A program made the position numbers and the translations under genes. Below are positions 1-8,738 of a stretch of DNA of 64,000 nt, piece after piece; position 1 is the stretch's first letter, and the number at the start of each line of letters is the position of its first letter. Below the pieces are notes generated by a model. The model did not search any database. It worked only from the letters and a program-made list of their open reading frames with translations, and was not told the DNA's origin. Location: the NCBI GenBank assembly GCA_033763135.1, contig JANRKY010000325.1, positions 1 to 64,000 on the forward strand, read 5' to 3'. The stretch is from DALYLB01 sp033763135. GTDB taxonomy: Bacteria > Acidobacteriota > Blastocatellia > RBC074.

Positions 1-27
1 GGGCAGGCACGGGGCCTTGCCCCTACG
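1..27. repeat. Edge of a G/C-rich palindromic intergenic repeat
   Basis: The first bases read as a hairpin: GGGCAGGCACGGGGC is followed by TTGCCCC. On the minus strand it reads GTAGGGGCAAGGCCCC and then GTGCCTGCCC, the look of a dispersed intergenic palindrome. It is cut by the window edge, so its full extent is unknown. It lies just beyond the stop codon of the minus-strand GIY-YIG gene and could serve as its terminator. Confidence 0.45.
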
Positions 28-424
28 TACGGTTCACGCCGATCATGCGCAGGCGCTCTTCGCGCGTTTTCCGGGGCTCGTTGTAGCCGCGCTCGCCGCA
101 GGGCTGCAGCCGGTCGAGCCAGAGGTCTTCGAGAAAGGCCAGCTCCTCGCGATAGTTCCGGGCGGGGGCGTCGCTCGGCGTAAGTTCATCGAGCACTTCG
201 AAGACGAAGCTCGCTTCGCCATATCGGTTCCAGTCCGCCTGAAGCGCCCTGTTCTGATGGCTCCCCGCGCGCAGCTCGAATTGATGTCGGTTGAGAATCC
301 CCGGCAGATTGAGCGCCGCTCCCACCAGCACCTTCTCGTTCGCCAGATTTCGAATCTGCCAGATGCCCATTGGACGGGGCGTTTGCTGGTACTCCCGTTT
401 GAGTTCCTTGTTTCTCTCTTTCAT
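23..424 (-). CDS. GIY-YIG nuclease family protein
   Basis: A 133-residue protein with a single GIY-YIG-like domain. The GIWQIRNLANEKVLVG segment near residue 20 matches the first strand pair of the fold. It is followed by HQFELRAG, then the central WNRYGEASFVFEVLDEL and a C-terminal helix pair. These small bacterial proteins resemble the catalytic module of UvrC and homing nucleases; their cellular role is generally unknown. The first Tyr of the signature is replaced (GIW), so nuclease activity is uncertain. The start at 424 was chosen because GGAGGGAG sits a few bases upstream; an in-frame extension to 517 exists but lacks such a site. It is divergent from the gene at 657. Confidence 0.75.
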   Translation of the reverse strand: MKERNKELKREYQQTPRPMGIWQIRNLANEKVLVGAALNLPGILNRHQFELRAGSHQNRALQADWNRYGEASFVFEVLDELTPSDAPARNYREELAFLEDLWLDRLQPCGERGYNEPRKTREERLRMIGVNRT

Positions 425-510
425 TCTCCCTCCTCTTCCGACGTTCGCTGCATCGTATCGCATGCGAAGCGAGGGCGCGAAACTTTTCCCGGCCTTCGAC
501 GCCGCGGCCG

Positions 511-541
511 TTGACAAAAACAGGCGAAAATTTCATATTCT
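511..541 (+). promoter_or_regulatory. Candidate sigma-70-type promoter
   Basis: A perfect TTGACA at 511-516 is followed after 19 bases by TATTCT at 536-541 (4 of 6 matches to the -10 consensus). It sits in the divergent intergenic region, about 115 bases before the ATG at 657. The spacing is longer than the ideal 17, so strength is uncertain. Confidence 0.4.
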
Positions 542-656
542 ACCAGTGAAACTGAGTGCAGCGTGCGAAACGCCGCGCGCGGGCCGGTCGAAGTAAATCC
601 CAACCTCTTCGCAGTAGATCCCCGGCGGGCATGGAGCGCCGGCAGGAGAATCATTC

Positions 657-1838
657 ATGAAAGCGACAGCAAAATCCGCGAAATCTCGAACGGCGGCGCC
701 CGGGGTGGCGCTGCTGGTGGCAACCAAGAAGGGGGGCTTCATCGTGACCTCGGACGCGAAGCGGCGCGGCTGGGCGATTCGCGGCCCCTTTCATCTGGGC
801 AATATCGTTCATCACATGGCGCTCGATCCGCGGGATGGCCGGACGCTGCTGATGGCGGTGAAGACGGGCCATCTGGGGCCGACGATCTTCCGTTCGACCA
901 ATTTCGGAAAGACGTGGAAAGAGGCGACGCAGCCGCCCGCGTTTCCGAAGGTCACGCCCACGCCCGGCGAGGAGCGAAAGGGGCGAGTCGTCGATCACGT
1001 CTTCTGGCTGACGCCGGGACACACGAGCGAGCCCGGCGTCTGGTACGCGGGGAGCTCGCCGCAGGGGCTCTTCCGTTCGGAAGACGGCGGCGACACCTGG
1101 GCTTCGGTGGCGGGGTTCAACGAGCATCCCATGTACTTTTCGTGGGTGGGCGGCGACGGAGACGGCACGCCGGACGGGCCGAAGCTGCATTCGATCCTCG
1201 TCGACCCGCGCGACGCCAATCATCTGTATCTCGGAATGTCGAGCGGCGGCGTCTTTGAGAGCACGGATCGCGGACAGGACTGGAAGCCGCTCAACACGGG
1301 GGCGACCGTCGATTTTCTCCCCGATCCGAACCCGGAGTTCGGCCAGGACCCGCACTGCGTCCGGCTCCATCCGCTCGATCCCGACATTCTCTATCAACAG
1401 AGCCATTGCGGGATCTTTCGCATGAATCGCCCGGAAGGGCGATGGGAGCGCATCGGGACGAAGATGCCCAAATCGATCGGCGACATCGGCTTTCCGATGG
1501 TGCTCCATCCGCGTGATCCCCGTACCTGCTGGGTCTTTCCGATGGACGGCACCCAGGTCTGGCCGCGGACCTCGCCCGGCGGCAAGCCCGCCGCCTATGT
1601 CACCCGCAATGCGGGCAGAACCTGGCAGCGGCTCGATGGCGGCCTGCCCGCCGAACAGGCCTGGTTCACCGTCTTTCGCCAGGCGATGACGGCCGATTCG
1701 CGCGATCCCCTCGGCCTCTATTTCGGAACCACCAGCGGCGAACTCTGGGCCTCCGCCAATGAAGGCGACAAGTGGACCTGCATTGCCCGCCACCTCCCGC
1801 AGATCTATGCCATTGAGGCAGTCGAGGCGCCCGCATGA
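657..1838 (+). CDS. BNR/VPS10-type beta-propeller (exo-alpha-sialidase-like) protein
   Basis: A 393-residue protein built of repeated blades with Asp-box-like motifs: SEDGGDTWASV, STDRGQDWKPL, TRNAGRTWQRL and ANEGDKWTCI. The spacing fits a WD40/YVTN/BNR or VPS10-like propeller. No signal peptide is visible, so it is probably cytoplasmic. Sialidase catalytic residues were not recognised, so 'sialidase' is only the nearest family label. The start at 657 has AGGAGAATC upstream. The stop overlaps the start of the MoaD/ThiS-like gene (ATGA), so the two are translationally coupled and probably act together, but the substrate is unknown. Confidence 0.8.
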   Translation: MKATAKSAKSRTAAPGVALLVATKKGGFIVTSDAKRRGWAIRGPFHLGNIVHHMALDPRDGRTLLMAVKTGHLGPTIFRSTNFGKTWKEATQPPAFPKVTPTPGEERKGRVVDHVFWLTPGHTSEPGVWYAGSSPQGLFRSEDGGDTWASVAGFNEHPMYFSWVGGDGDGTPDGPKLHSILVDPRDANHLYLGMSSGGVFESTDRGQDWKPLNTGATVDFLPDPNPEFGQDPHCVRLHPLDPDILYQQSHCGIFRMNRPEGRWERIGTKMPKSIGDIGFPMVLHPRDPRTCWVFPMDGTQVWPRTSPGGKPAAYVTRNAGRTWQRLDGGLPAEQAWFTVFRQAMTADSRDPLGLYFGTTSGELWASANEGDKWTCIARHLPQIYAIEAVEAPA

Positions 1839-2095
1839 AAGTCCATATTCCCAGCCCGCTGCGCTCCTATACCCGCCAGCAGAGCGAGGTGGACGCCGCC
1901 GGCCCAACCGTCGCCGCCCTGCTCGACGATCTGAACCGGCAGTTTCCCGGCATCCGCTTTCGGATGATCGACGAACAGGACTCCATTCGCCCTCACATGA
2001 AGATCTTCGTCAACGGCGAACAGGTCTACGGATTGCACGTCGACCTTCGCCCCTCCGACGAAGTCCACATCCTTCAGGCGCTGAGCGGGGGATAG
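1835..2095 (+). CDS. MoaD/ThiS-family small sulfur-carrier-like protein
   Basis: An 86-residue ubiquitin-like fold protein. The middle part (DAAGPTVAALLDDLNRQFPG, then MKIFVNGEQV) and the end (VHILQALSGG) match the MoaD/ThiS family, including the C-terminal Gly-Gly that is adenylated and thiocarboxylated in sulfur carriers. It is too diverged to call molybdopterin synthase or thiamine ThiS. It overlaps the preceding beta-propeller gene by four bases. The strict coupling to a BNR-repeat protein, rather than to MoaE or ThiG, suggests a dedicated sulfur-transfer or protein-tagging role, which is inference. Confidence 0.8.
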   Translation: MKVHIPSPLRSYTRQQSEVDAAGPTVAALLDDLNRQFPGIRFRMIDEQDSIRPHMKIFVNGEQVYGLHVDLRPSDEVHILQALSGG

Positions 2096-2270
2096 GCGAA
2101 GGAGCGACGCGGCGAAGGAGCGATGCGGCGACGCGGCAAAGGAGCGACGCGGCGATGGAGCGACGCGGCGACGCGGCGAAAGCCTCCACTTGCCACTTGC
2201 CCCTGACTCAAGCAGAATCGCCGTGTCGCCGTGTCGCCGTGTCGCCGTGTCGCCGTGTCGCCGTGTCGCT
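2096..2270. repeat. Two facing arrays of octamer repeats (hairpin)
   Basis: From 2096 to about 2183 the DNA is a run of octamers such as GCGACGCG, GCGAAGGA and GCGATGCG. From 2218 to 2270 it is at least six exact copies of TCGCCGTG. The reverse complement of the right unit (GCGACACG in rotation) differs from the commonest left unit by one base, so the arrays form the arms of an imperfect hairpin with a loop of about 35 bases. It lies between the MoaD-like gene and lptE. Confidence 0.85.
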
Positions 2271-2290
2271 TCTTGGATTATTGCCAGCTT

Positions 2291-2821
<531 letters not shown>

Positions 2822-2822
2822 G

Positions 2823-3881
2823 ATGAAACGGCAGGCAACGGGAGATTCCCTCAAGTCGCAATCCGAATTCTTCCGTCGGCTCAAAGAGGGCCGGATCGCG
2901 CCCCTCTATCTGCTCGAAGGCGAGGAGCGATTTCTGCGGGATCGGGCCCTGAAACGGTTGATTGAAGCGGCGGTGGACCCCGCCGTTCGCGACTTCAATC
3001 TGGCGACGATCGCGGTGGCGCAGGGCGATCTCGAAGAGGCGCTCGGAATGGCCCGGCAGTTTCCGATGATCTCGGCGCGGCGGATGGTGATCGTCACGGG
3101 CTTCGAGGCGATCAGCGACGAGAAGCCGCTGGAGCGCCTCAAGGACTATCTGCGCGCGCCGGCCGAGACGACGGCGCTCGTCTTCGTCAGCGATGCGCTC
3201 GACAACCGACGCAATATCTCGACCATGCTTCGAAAGACATGCGAGGTCGTCTCCTTCGATCCGCTCGACGAACGAGAGAGCGCTCCCACCTGGATTCGCG
3301 ACTATGTCTCGCACGCCGGCGGCTTCATCGAACCGGCCGCTGCCGCATATCTCATCGGCATGGTCGGCGTCGATCTCCTCCGCCTCTCGACGGAACTCGA
3401 CAAACTCATGACCTTTGTCGGCGCCAAGGGGCGAATCGGCAAACAGGAGGTCGATGAACTTGTTCGGAACGCGCGCGAACACTCCAATTTCGAATTGACC
3501 GACGCCATCGTCGACGGCGATCGCCAGCGCGCCCTCAAACTCCTCGACCGCATCTATGCCAACACCTCCGAAGCCCAACAGGGACTCGCCGTGATGATCC
3601 TCGGCGCCATCGCCAGCAATTACCGGAAGATGCTCGCCGCCCGCGAACTCATGGCTCAGAACGCCCCCAATTCCGAAGTCGCCAAGGCCGTCGGCATGCC
3701 CCCCTTTGCCGTCACCCGCTTCAATGAACGCGTCCGAAAAGTGAGCGTCAACCGCATCCTCCGCGGCATCGCCCGCATCGCCGCGACCGACATCGCGCTC
3801 AAAACTTCGCTCGCTACCCCGCGGCTGCAGTTGGAATTGTTGATCTGTGAGTTATGCCCGAGGAAGGAAACGATGAAGTAG
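2823..3881 (+). CDS. holA: DNA polymerase III subunit delta
   Basis: A 352-residue protein with the layout of HolA, the clamp-loader subunit that opens the beta sliding clamp. The N-terminal domain carries IAPLYLLEGEERFL, the degenerate P-loop region of delta. The middle domain includes ISARRMVIVTGFE, and the C-terminal collar helices include NFELTDAIVDGDRQ. Length is normal for the family (about 340). The start at 2823 abuts lptE. The stop lies within a long hairpin (3872-3936) that probably terminates transcription. Confidence 0.92.
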   Translation: MKRQATGDSLKSQSEFFRRLKEGRIAPLYLLEGEERFLRDRALKRLIEAAVDPAVRDFNLATIAVAQGDLEEALGMARQFPMISARRMVIVTGFEAISDEKPLERLKDYLRAPAETTALVFVSDALDNRRNISTMLRKTCEVVSFDPLDERESAPTWIRDYVSHAGGFIEPAAAAYLIGMVGVDLLRLSTELDKLMTFVGAKGRIGKQEVDELVRNAREHSNFELTDAIVDGDRQRALKLLDRIYANTSEAQQGLAVMILGAIASNYRKMLAARELMAQNAPNSEVAKAVGMPPFAVTRFNERVRKVSVNRILRGIARIAATDIALKTSLATPRLQLELLICELCPRKETMK

Positions 3882-3936
3882 GAATGATGAATGATGAATG
3901 TGGTTTGCATTCATCATTCATCATTCCTGCTTCATC
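3872..3936. terminator. Long inverted repeat between convergent genes
   Basis: Arms 3872-3900 and 3908-3936 are complementary over 29 bases with one mismatch, and the inner 21 base pairs are perfect. The arms consist of repeated GAATGAT units with a seven-base loop. The left arm contains the holA stop codon. Placed between convergent holA and the DUF2203 gene, it probably acts as a bidirectional terminator. A further partial copy of the unit follows to about 3955. Confidence 0.8.
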
Positions 3937-3955
3937 ATTCCTGCTTCATCATTCA

Positions 3956-4330
3956 TTACAGCGGTTGTCGGCCGGAAAAGCCCGCGTCGATGTCGTGCCA
4001 CCATTCGATGTCGTCTTCGCCGCGCTGCCAGCAGAGATAGACGATCCGGCCTTCGCGTTCGTGGGGAAAGTCGCAGAGGCCGCGATCGAAATCCTTGATC
4101 TCGACGCCGAGCCCGAGGATCTCCTGGACGCTGATCATCAATTGCGAGAGCGCCCGGGCGTATTGCAGGCCGTAGACCGTGCCGCCGCCCCCCGTCGCCT
4201 CGCTCGCGAGACGCGCCTCGTCCGACAGATTGCGCATCTTTGCCCGCGACCGATCGATCAGATCGAAGAGCCGTTTGATCTCCGGCAATAATGCCTTCGC
4301 TTCCGCTAGTGTAAATAGTTTCATCGACAT
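3956..4330 (-). CDS. DUF2203 family protein
   Basis: A 124-residue protein matching the DUF2203 family. It has an N-terminal helix (MKLFTLAEAKALLPEIKRL), then GGTVYGLQYARALSQL, the signature IKDFDRGLCDFPHEREGR, and a C-terminal VYLCWQRGEDDIEWWHDID. No signal peptide or membrane segment is seen. The function of the family is unknown. It is convergent with holA and divergent from the secreted-protein gene at 4569. A second in-frame ATG lies two codons in. Confidence 0.85.
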   Translation of the reverse strand: MSMKLFTLAEAKALLPEIKRLFDLIDRSRAKMRNLSDEARLASEATGGGGTVYGLQYARALSQLMISVQEILGLGVEIKDFDRGLCDFPHEREGRIVYLCWQRGEDDIEWWHDIDAGFSGRQPL

Positions 4331-4568
4331 TCTGATTGGCGCCCTGATTGTTCCGGGAAAAGGGAATTAGAGCAAGCGACCTCCCGAAAAGCAACCGCAT
4401 CGCGCTTCTTCTTTCGCCCCGGCATCTTGGAGAAGTTTAACAAAAAGCTCCTTGTCGGGGTTTGACGGGAGGTCGTACGATAAGACGCAGTTTCACCTGG
4501 AAAACATGGCGCACTCCAACTCGGCGCCCCAACCATTGCAGAAGGAAAGCAGAAGGAAAGAGGACGTT

Positions 4569-5291
4569 ATGAAGACAAGGAATTCGGCGGGGATCGCGCG
4601 CGCGGTTCGATTGCTTCTGGTTCTTGCGATGCTGAGCGGGGGGGCGCGTCCGGCGACATTGGCGCAGGATCGCGGGCATGTGATCCCCGAAGGGACTGTG
4701 ATTCAGTTGTCGCTGCGGGATCCGGTCAGTTCGAAGCTGAGCGAGCCGGGAGATGAAATTCATGCGACGGTGCGGGCGGACGTGGTTGCGGATGGATATA
4801 CGCTGCTCAAACAGGGGACCGAAGTGCTCGGTCGCGTCACGCTGGCGAAGGCGGCAAAGGCGCCGATGAAGGGCGGGCAGCTCCACATCACGTTCGATCG
4901 GATCCGAATCGACGGGCAGGAGCGAAAGATCTCGACCGTCATCAAGTCGACCTCCGATTTCACGCGGGACGAGAAGGTCTCCACCGACGGCGAAGGGACG
5001 CTCAAGGGCGGAAAAGACGGCGGGAAGGTGCTGAGCAATGTGCTGACGGCCGGCGGCGTCGGCATGATCGGCGTGACGATCGCGATCCTCTCCGGCGCGG
5101 CGATTAACGGCGGGGGCGGAGGCGGGTTCGGCGGTCTCGGCGGCATCTCGCAGGGAGGCGCCATCGCCGGCGCCAGCGTCCTCGGCGGCAGCGTCATCGC
5201 CGGCGTTCTGCTGAGCAAGGGCAAGGAGATCCGCCTCGATGAACGCGCCATCGTCCGCCTGAGACTCGAACGCCCGATCACGCTCGAATAA
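4569..5291 (+). CDS. Secreted hypothetical protein with Gly-rich C-terminus
   Basis: A 240-residue protein with a signal peptide ending near ARPATLAQD. A compact beta-rich domain follows: VIPEGTVIQLSLRDPVSSKL, then SEPGDEIHATV, then a long KEGTEVLGRV-like strand region. Such a domain, setting a lower bound on 'dose' of a surface factor, recurs in acidobacterial secreted proteins without known function. The C-terminal third is extremely Gly-rich (GGGGGGFGGLGG) and hydrophobic, like a membrane-insertion or glycine-zipper segment, and ends with charged strands. Start chosen at 4569, with GAGGACGTT just before it. Confidence 0.65.
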   Translation: MKTRNSAGIARAVRLLLVLAMLSGGARPATLAQDRGHVIPEGTVIQLSLRDPVSSKLSEPGDEIHATVRADVVADGYTLLKQGTEVLGRVTLAKAAKAPMKGGQLHITFDRIRIDGQERKISTVIKSTSDFTRDEKVSTDGEGTLKGGKDGGKVLSNVLTAGGVGMIGVTIAILSGAAINGGGGGGFGGLGGISQGGAIAGASVLGGSVIAGVLLSKGKEIRLDERAIVRLRLERPITLE

Positions 5292-5332
5292 GAAGACGAG
5301 CAGCATCCCGAAACATCTCGTACACAATCTCC

Positions 5333-6082
5333 ATGATCATTCACATCGGACATATTCACGAACTTGTGCGGTATCCGGTCAAATCCATGGCCGGCATCCC
5401 GACGGACTCCGCCTTTCTCGGCTTGCATGGGGTGCAGGGAGATCGACGCCATGCCTTTCGTCGCCTCCATGACAAAAGCGGCTTTCCCTGGCTGACTGCA
5501 GGCCGGCTTCCTGAACTTCTTTTATACACGCCGCTGAATCTGGATGAGAATGCGGAGGAGCCCGCGCCCACCCACGTCCGCACGCCGGAGGGGCTGGACC
5601 TTTCGCTCGAAAGCGCCGAGTTGCAGAACAGCGTTGCGGAGAGATTCGGAAGCCCGGTCGAACTGATGAAGCTCAAGCACGGAATCTTCGACGATGCGAG
5701 CGTCTCGGTGATCAATCTGGCGACCATCTCCGCCATTGGCCGGGAAGCGGGACTGGAGTTGGACACCCGGCGATTTCGGGCGAATATCGTGATCGCGTCG
5801 GAGGGGGCGGAACCATTGGCGCCCTTTCTGGAGGACGGCTGGATCGGCAGCCGGTTGGCGTTCGGCGGCGCCGATGAGGGGCCAATGATCAGTCTGACGA
5901 TGCGCGATCTGCGGTGCATGATGATCAACCTGGACCCGGATACGGCCACCCAGGACCCTCGCATCATGAAAGCAGCCGTTCATCTCAACCAGAATTATGC
6001 GGGGGCCTATGGCGCCGTGGTTCGTACGGGCCAGCTCCGCGTGGGGCAGGCAGTCCGTTTGATTGTCGACGCGCAGGCCTGA
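5333..6082 (+). CDS. MOSC domain protein
   Basis: A 249-residue cytoplasmic protein. It opens with the MOSC N-terminal beta-barrel segment (ELVRYPVKSMAGIP, then LGLHGVQGDRRHAF), as in YcbX and mARC-type proteins. The MOSC core follows, with FRANIVIASEGAEP and WIGSRLAFGG. The segment around CMMINLDPDT resembles the part of MOSC proteins that carries the cofactor-binding Cys. The family binds molybdenum cofactor or handles sulfur and N-hydroxylated compounds. No partner reductase is adjacent. The radical SAM gene follows 47 bases downstream. Confidence 0.85.
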   Translation: MIIHIGHIHELVRYPVKSMAGIPTDSAFLGLHGVQGDRRHAFRRLHDKSGFPWLTAGRLPELLLYTPLNLDENAEEPAPTHVRTPEGLDLSLESAELQNSVAERFGSPVELMKLKHGIFDDASVSVINLATISAIGREAGLELDTRRFRANIVIASEGAEPLAPFLEDGWIGSRLAFGGADEGPMISLTMRDLRCMMINLDPDTATQDPRIMKAAVHLNQNYAGAYGAVVRTGQLRVGQAVRLIVDAQA

Positions 6083-6129
6083 TTCGCGCGGGCGTTCCGG
6101 CGGCCTCCTTCCAGTCTGCAGACCAAACA

Positions 6130-7152
6130 ATGCATTACGTCAAAAATCCGCCCAATCCGTGGCTGAGCGAGCGGCACGAGTGGATCGGCGAACCGCCCGA
6201 GGCGAAGCTGGAAGTCTTCGAGGAGACGGCGACCCGGTCGATCATCACCAGCAACAACAGTCCGGACATTCCCTTCGAATATTCGATCAACTGTTATCGC
6301 GGGTGCACGCACGCCTGCACCTACTGCTTTTCACGGCCGACGCACGAATATCTCGGCTTCGGGGCGGGGACCGATTTCGAGCGGAAGATCGTCGCCAAGG
6401 TCCGGGCGCCGGAACTGCTGCGCGCCGAGTTCATGAAAAAGAGCTGGAAGGGACAGATGCTCGTCTTCTCCTTCACCTCCGACCCGTACATTCCCATCGA
6501 GGCCAACTATCAGCTCACGCGCCGTTGTCTGGAGGTCTGTCTGGAGTTTCGCAATCCGGTGGGGCTGATCACCAAATCGGCGCTGATCCGGCGCGATCTG
6601 GAACTGATCCGGCAGCTCGCGCGCGAGACCGACGTCATGGTCCATTTCACGATCCCGCTTCTCGATCACGATGTGAACCGCGCCTTGGAGCCCTTCGCCC
6701 CCTTTCCCGAAGCCCGGTTCGCCGCGATGAAGGAGTTCGCCGACGCGGGCGTCGAAGTCGGCCTGGCCATTGCCCCGATCGTTCCCGGCCTGAATGAACA
6801 CGAGCTCCCCGAACTTCTCGAACGCGGCCGCGACGCGGGCGCCCAGTCCGCCTTCATCAATCTTCTGCGCCTGCCCGGCAGCGTCGAACCCTATTTCATC
6901 GAGCGCCTCGAAGCCACCATGCCGCTCCGCGCGAAGAAGATCCTCAATCGCATGCGCGAGGTGAAGGGCGGCGTCCTCAACAAGACCGGCTTTCACGATC
7001 GCATGCGCGGCGAAGGCCCCTTCTGGGAGATGGTCAAAAAATCGTTCGAGATCCACTCCCGCCGCCTCGGCTACGACAACCGCCGTTATGAAGCCCGCGA
7101 ACCCAAAGGCGCCTTTCGCCGTCCCTCCGCCCAACCGAGTCTCTTCGACTGA
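6130..7152 (+). CDS. PA0069-family radical SAM protein (SplB-like)
   Basis: A 340-residue protein with Cys59-x3-Cys63-x2-Cys66 in GCTHACTYCFSRP, the radical SAM [4Fe-4S] motif; Cys55 lies four residues earlier. The lead-in ITSNNSPDIPFEYSINCYRG is diagnostic of the PA0069 family, which is related to spore photoproduct lyase. Later motifs such as VGLITKSALIRRDLELI and PGSVEPYF fit the TIM-barrel part. The exact reaction in this family is not settled; DNA repair is often assumed. Start at 6130 ATG; the open frame extends upstream into the MOSC gene without a plausible site. Confidence 0.85.
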   Translation: MHYVKNPPNPWLSERHEWIGEPPEAKLEVFEETATRSIITSNNSPDIPFEYSINCYRGCTHACTYCFSRPTHEYLGFGAGTDFERKIVAKVRAPELLRAEFMKKSWKGQMLVFSFTSDPYIPIEANYQLTRRCLEVCLEFRNPVGLITKSALIRRDLELIRQLARETDVMVHFTIPLLDHDVNRALEPFAPFPEARFAAMKEFADAGVEVGLAIAPIVPGLNEHELPELLERGRDAGAQSAFINLLRLPGSVEPYFIERLEATMPLRAKKILNRMREVKGGVLNKTGFHDRMRGEGPFWEMVKKSFEIHSRRLGYDNRRYEAREPKGAFRRPSAQPSLFD

Positions 7153-7175
7153 AACCGCGGATTCCGTGAATATCT

Positions 7176-7204
7176 TTTCGACGGCGGGACCTTGAGGATA
7201 CAAT
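7176..7204 (+). promoter_or_regulatory. Weak sigma-70-type promoter candidate for the sigma-54 activator gene
   Basis: TTTCGA at 7176-7181 and TACAAT at 7199-7204 (5 of 6 matches to the -10 consensus) are 17 bases apart, upstream of the ATG at 7266. The -35 match is poor, so this is tentative. Confidence 0.3.
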
Positions 7205-7265
7205 CGCCTCGGAGGACCCGGGCAATCGTTGCATTCATCAGAACCGGACGGCGGGGTTGAGATAT

Positions 7266-8474
7266 ATGAGTAGAAGCAAGGTTATCGAGAATCAGGAAAG
7301 AATCCTCGCCAACCAGGATCAGATCAAACGCAATCAGGTCAAACTCGATCTATTGCTGGCGAGCCAGGAGACCATTCTGGCTAATCAGGAAAAGGTCCGG
7401 GAATTGGAGAACAAACTCAGCCGGTTGCTGGATCACCAGAGAGCTCTGCTGGAGGAACCGGAGCCCATCAGCGAGATGGTGGGGTCATGCGAGGCTTTTC
7501 AGCGGGCGTTGAAAGACGCCCTGAATGTCGCGGACACCGATACCCTTGTCCTGCTGCGCGGAGAGACCGGCACCGGCAAGGAACTGCTGGCCCACGCCAT
7601 TCACGCGCACAGCTCGCGGCGAAATCGGCCGTTTGTCATTGTCAATTGCGCCGCGCTTCCGGCCTCGTTGATTGAAAGCGAGCTGTTCGGATACGAAAAG
7701 GGGGCTTTCACCGGGGCGACGCAGCGCAAGGTCGGGCGCTTCGAACTCTCCAATGGCGGCACGATCTTCCTCGATGAAATCGGAGAAGTGCCGCTCGAAG
7801 TCCAGGGCCGGTTTCTTCGCGTGCTGCAAACCGGAATCTTCGAGCGGCTGGGCGGCACCAGCAGCGTTCGCGTCAAAGTCCGCATCATCGCCGCCACAAA
7901 TCAGCCGCTGGAGCATCTGGTGAATGAACGGAGATTTCGCGCCGATCTGTTTTATCGCCTCAATGTCTTTCCCATCACGCTGCCCCCGCTTCGCGAAAGG
8001 CGAAAAGACATCCCACTGCTCGTGCGATATTTCGTCAAAAAGTATTGCGCCCGGTTCAACCGGGTGATCACCTCCATCAGCGAACCATCCCTGCAGGCGC
8101 TGCGGCAATACAACTGGCCGGGCAATGTCCGCGAACTCGAGCATCTGATCGAACGCGCGGTGCTCACCTCCGAGGGCGATGTCCTTCAAATCACGCCGCC
8201 CGCCATTCATATCGAGCCGGTCATCTCGATCGCCGCCGACCTGCGCGTTCAGGACGTCGCCTCTCCAGCCCGCCCTCCCGTCGAGGCGCCTCTCAAGCTG
8301 GTCACCCTGGCCGAAAACGAACGAGCCTACATCCAGACGGTTCTTCGGCATACGCGCGGTCGCATCTCAGGCGCGCGCGGCGCGGCGGCCATTCTCGGTC
8401 TGCCCCCCTCCACCCTTCGCAGCCGCATCAAGAAGTTGGGGCTGAATCTCGCCGCGGAAAATGACCTCTCTTGA
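7266..8474 (+). CDS. Sigma-54-dependent activator with heptad coiled-coil N-terminus
   Basis: A 402-residue bacterial enhancer-binding protein. Residues 1-60 form a coiled coil of repeats such as RILANQ, QIKRNQ and TILANQ instead of a receiver, GAF or PAS domain. The AAA+ domain (about 75-310) has Walker A GETGTGKE near residue 100, the sigma-54 contact loop GAFTGA near 146, Walker B FLDEIGE, and the sensor region RFRADLFYRLNVFPI. A C-terminal Fis-type helix-turn-helix ends with PPSTLRSRIKKLGL. It should activate sigma-54 promoters by ATP-driven remodelling. The same heptad repeat fills the next protein, so the coil is probably the sensory or partner-binding input. ATG 7266 is preferred over an in-frame TTG at 7257. 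Confidence 0.9.
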   Translation: MSRSKVIENQERILANQDQIKRNQVKLDLLLASQETILANQEKVRELENKLSRLLDHQRALLEEPEPISEMVGSCEAFQRALKDALNVADTDTLVLLRGETGTGKELLAHAIHAHSSRRNRPFVIVNCAALPASLIESELFGYEKGAFTGATQRKVGRFELSNGGTIFLDEIGEVPLEVQGRFLRVLQTGIFERLGGTSSVRVKVRIIAATNQPLEHLVNERRFRADLFYRLNVFPITLPPLRERRKDIPLLVRYFVKKYCARFNRVITSISEPSLQALRQYNWPGNVRELEHLIERAVLTSEGDVLQITPPAIHIEPVISIAADLRVQDVASPARPPVEAPLKLVTLAENERAYIQTVLRHTRGRISGARGAAAILGLPPSTLRSRIKKLGLNLAAENDLS

Positions 8475-8529
8475 TCAGGGCCGTCCGCACTCTTATTGCT
8501 CCTTATCGGGGAGGGCGACATTTCGCGTA

Positions 8530-8565
8530 AAGTTCGAGATATCGCCAAGTTCGTCAAATCTCGCC
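8530..8565 (+). promoter_or_regulatory. Tandem imperfect direct repeat, possible activator-binding site
   Basis: Two adjacent copies read AAGTTCG-AGATATCGCC (8530-8546) and AAGTTCG-TCAAATCTCGCC (8547-8565). They lie about 105 bases upstream of the -24 element of the sigma-54 promoter, the usual place for an enhancer site. Assignment to the neighbouring activator is inference. Confidence 0.35.
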
Positions 8566-8667
8566 ACAAGGGCAGCCATTGCACAACTCCGCATTTCGGG
8601 AGCAGGAAAATTCTTATCTGTGTAAGGACAACAGCTTGGCCTTGAAGCGGGAGGAAGGCGGGGATCT

Positions 8668-8683
8668 TGGTCGGGGAATTGCT
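8668..8683 (+). promoter_or_regulatory. Sigma-54 promoter
   Basis: The sequence TGGtcgG, four bases, then TTGCT places the invariant GG (8669-8670) and GC (8681-8682) at exactly the required spacing of ten intervening bases. Transcription would start near 8694, giving a leader of about 45 bases to the ATG at 8739. It lies directly downstream of a sigma-54 activator gene, which supports function. Confidence 0.65.
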
Positions 8684-8738
8684 TTCAGACTCTTCCCCAC
8701 GCAATATTTTTTTATTTCGATCAAGAGGAGGCGGCAGA

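Noticed and set aside
651..1907. Open frame antisense to the BNR-repeat gene
   Set aside because: The sense strand has clear repeat motifs and a ribosome-binding site; the antisense product is low-complexity.
2218..2270. Regular repeats suggestive of a CRISPR array
   Set aside because: Units are eight bases without spacers, so it is a simple tandem repeat.
7220..7237. Sigma-54-like site upstream of the activator gene (CGGGCAATCGTTGCA)
   Set aside because: The spacer is nine instead of ten bases, so it was not called.
8570..8582. Second sigma-54-like site (GGG...TTGCA) near 8580
   Set aside because: The GG to GC distance is one to two bases short, and sigma-54 promoters tolerate little change in spacing.
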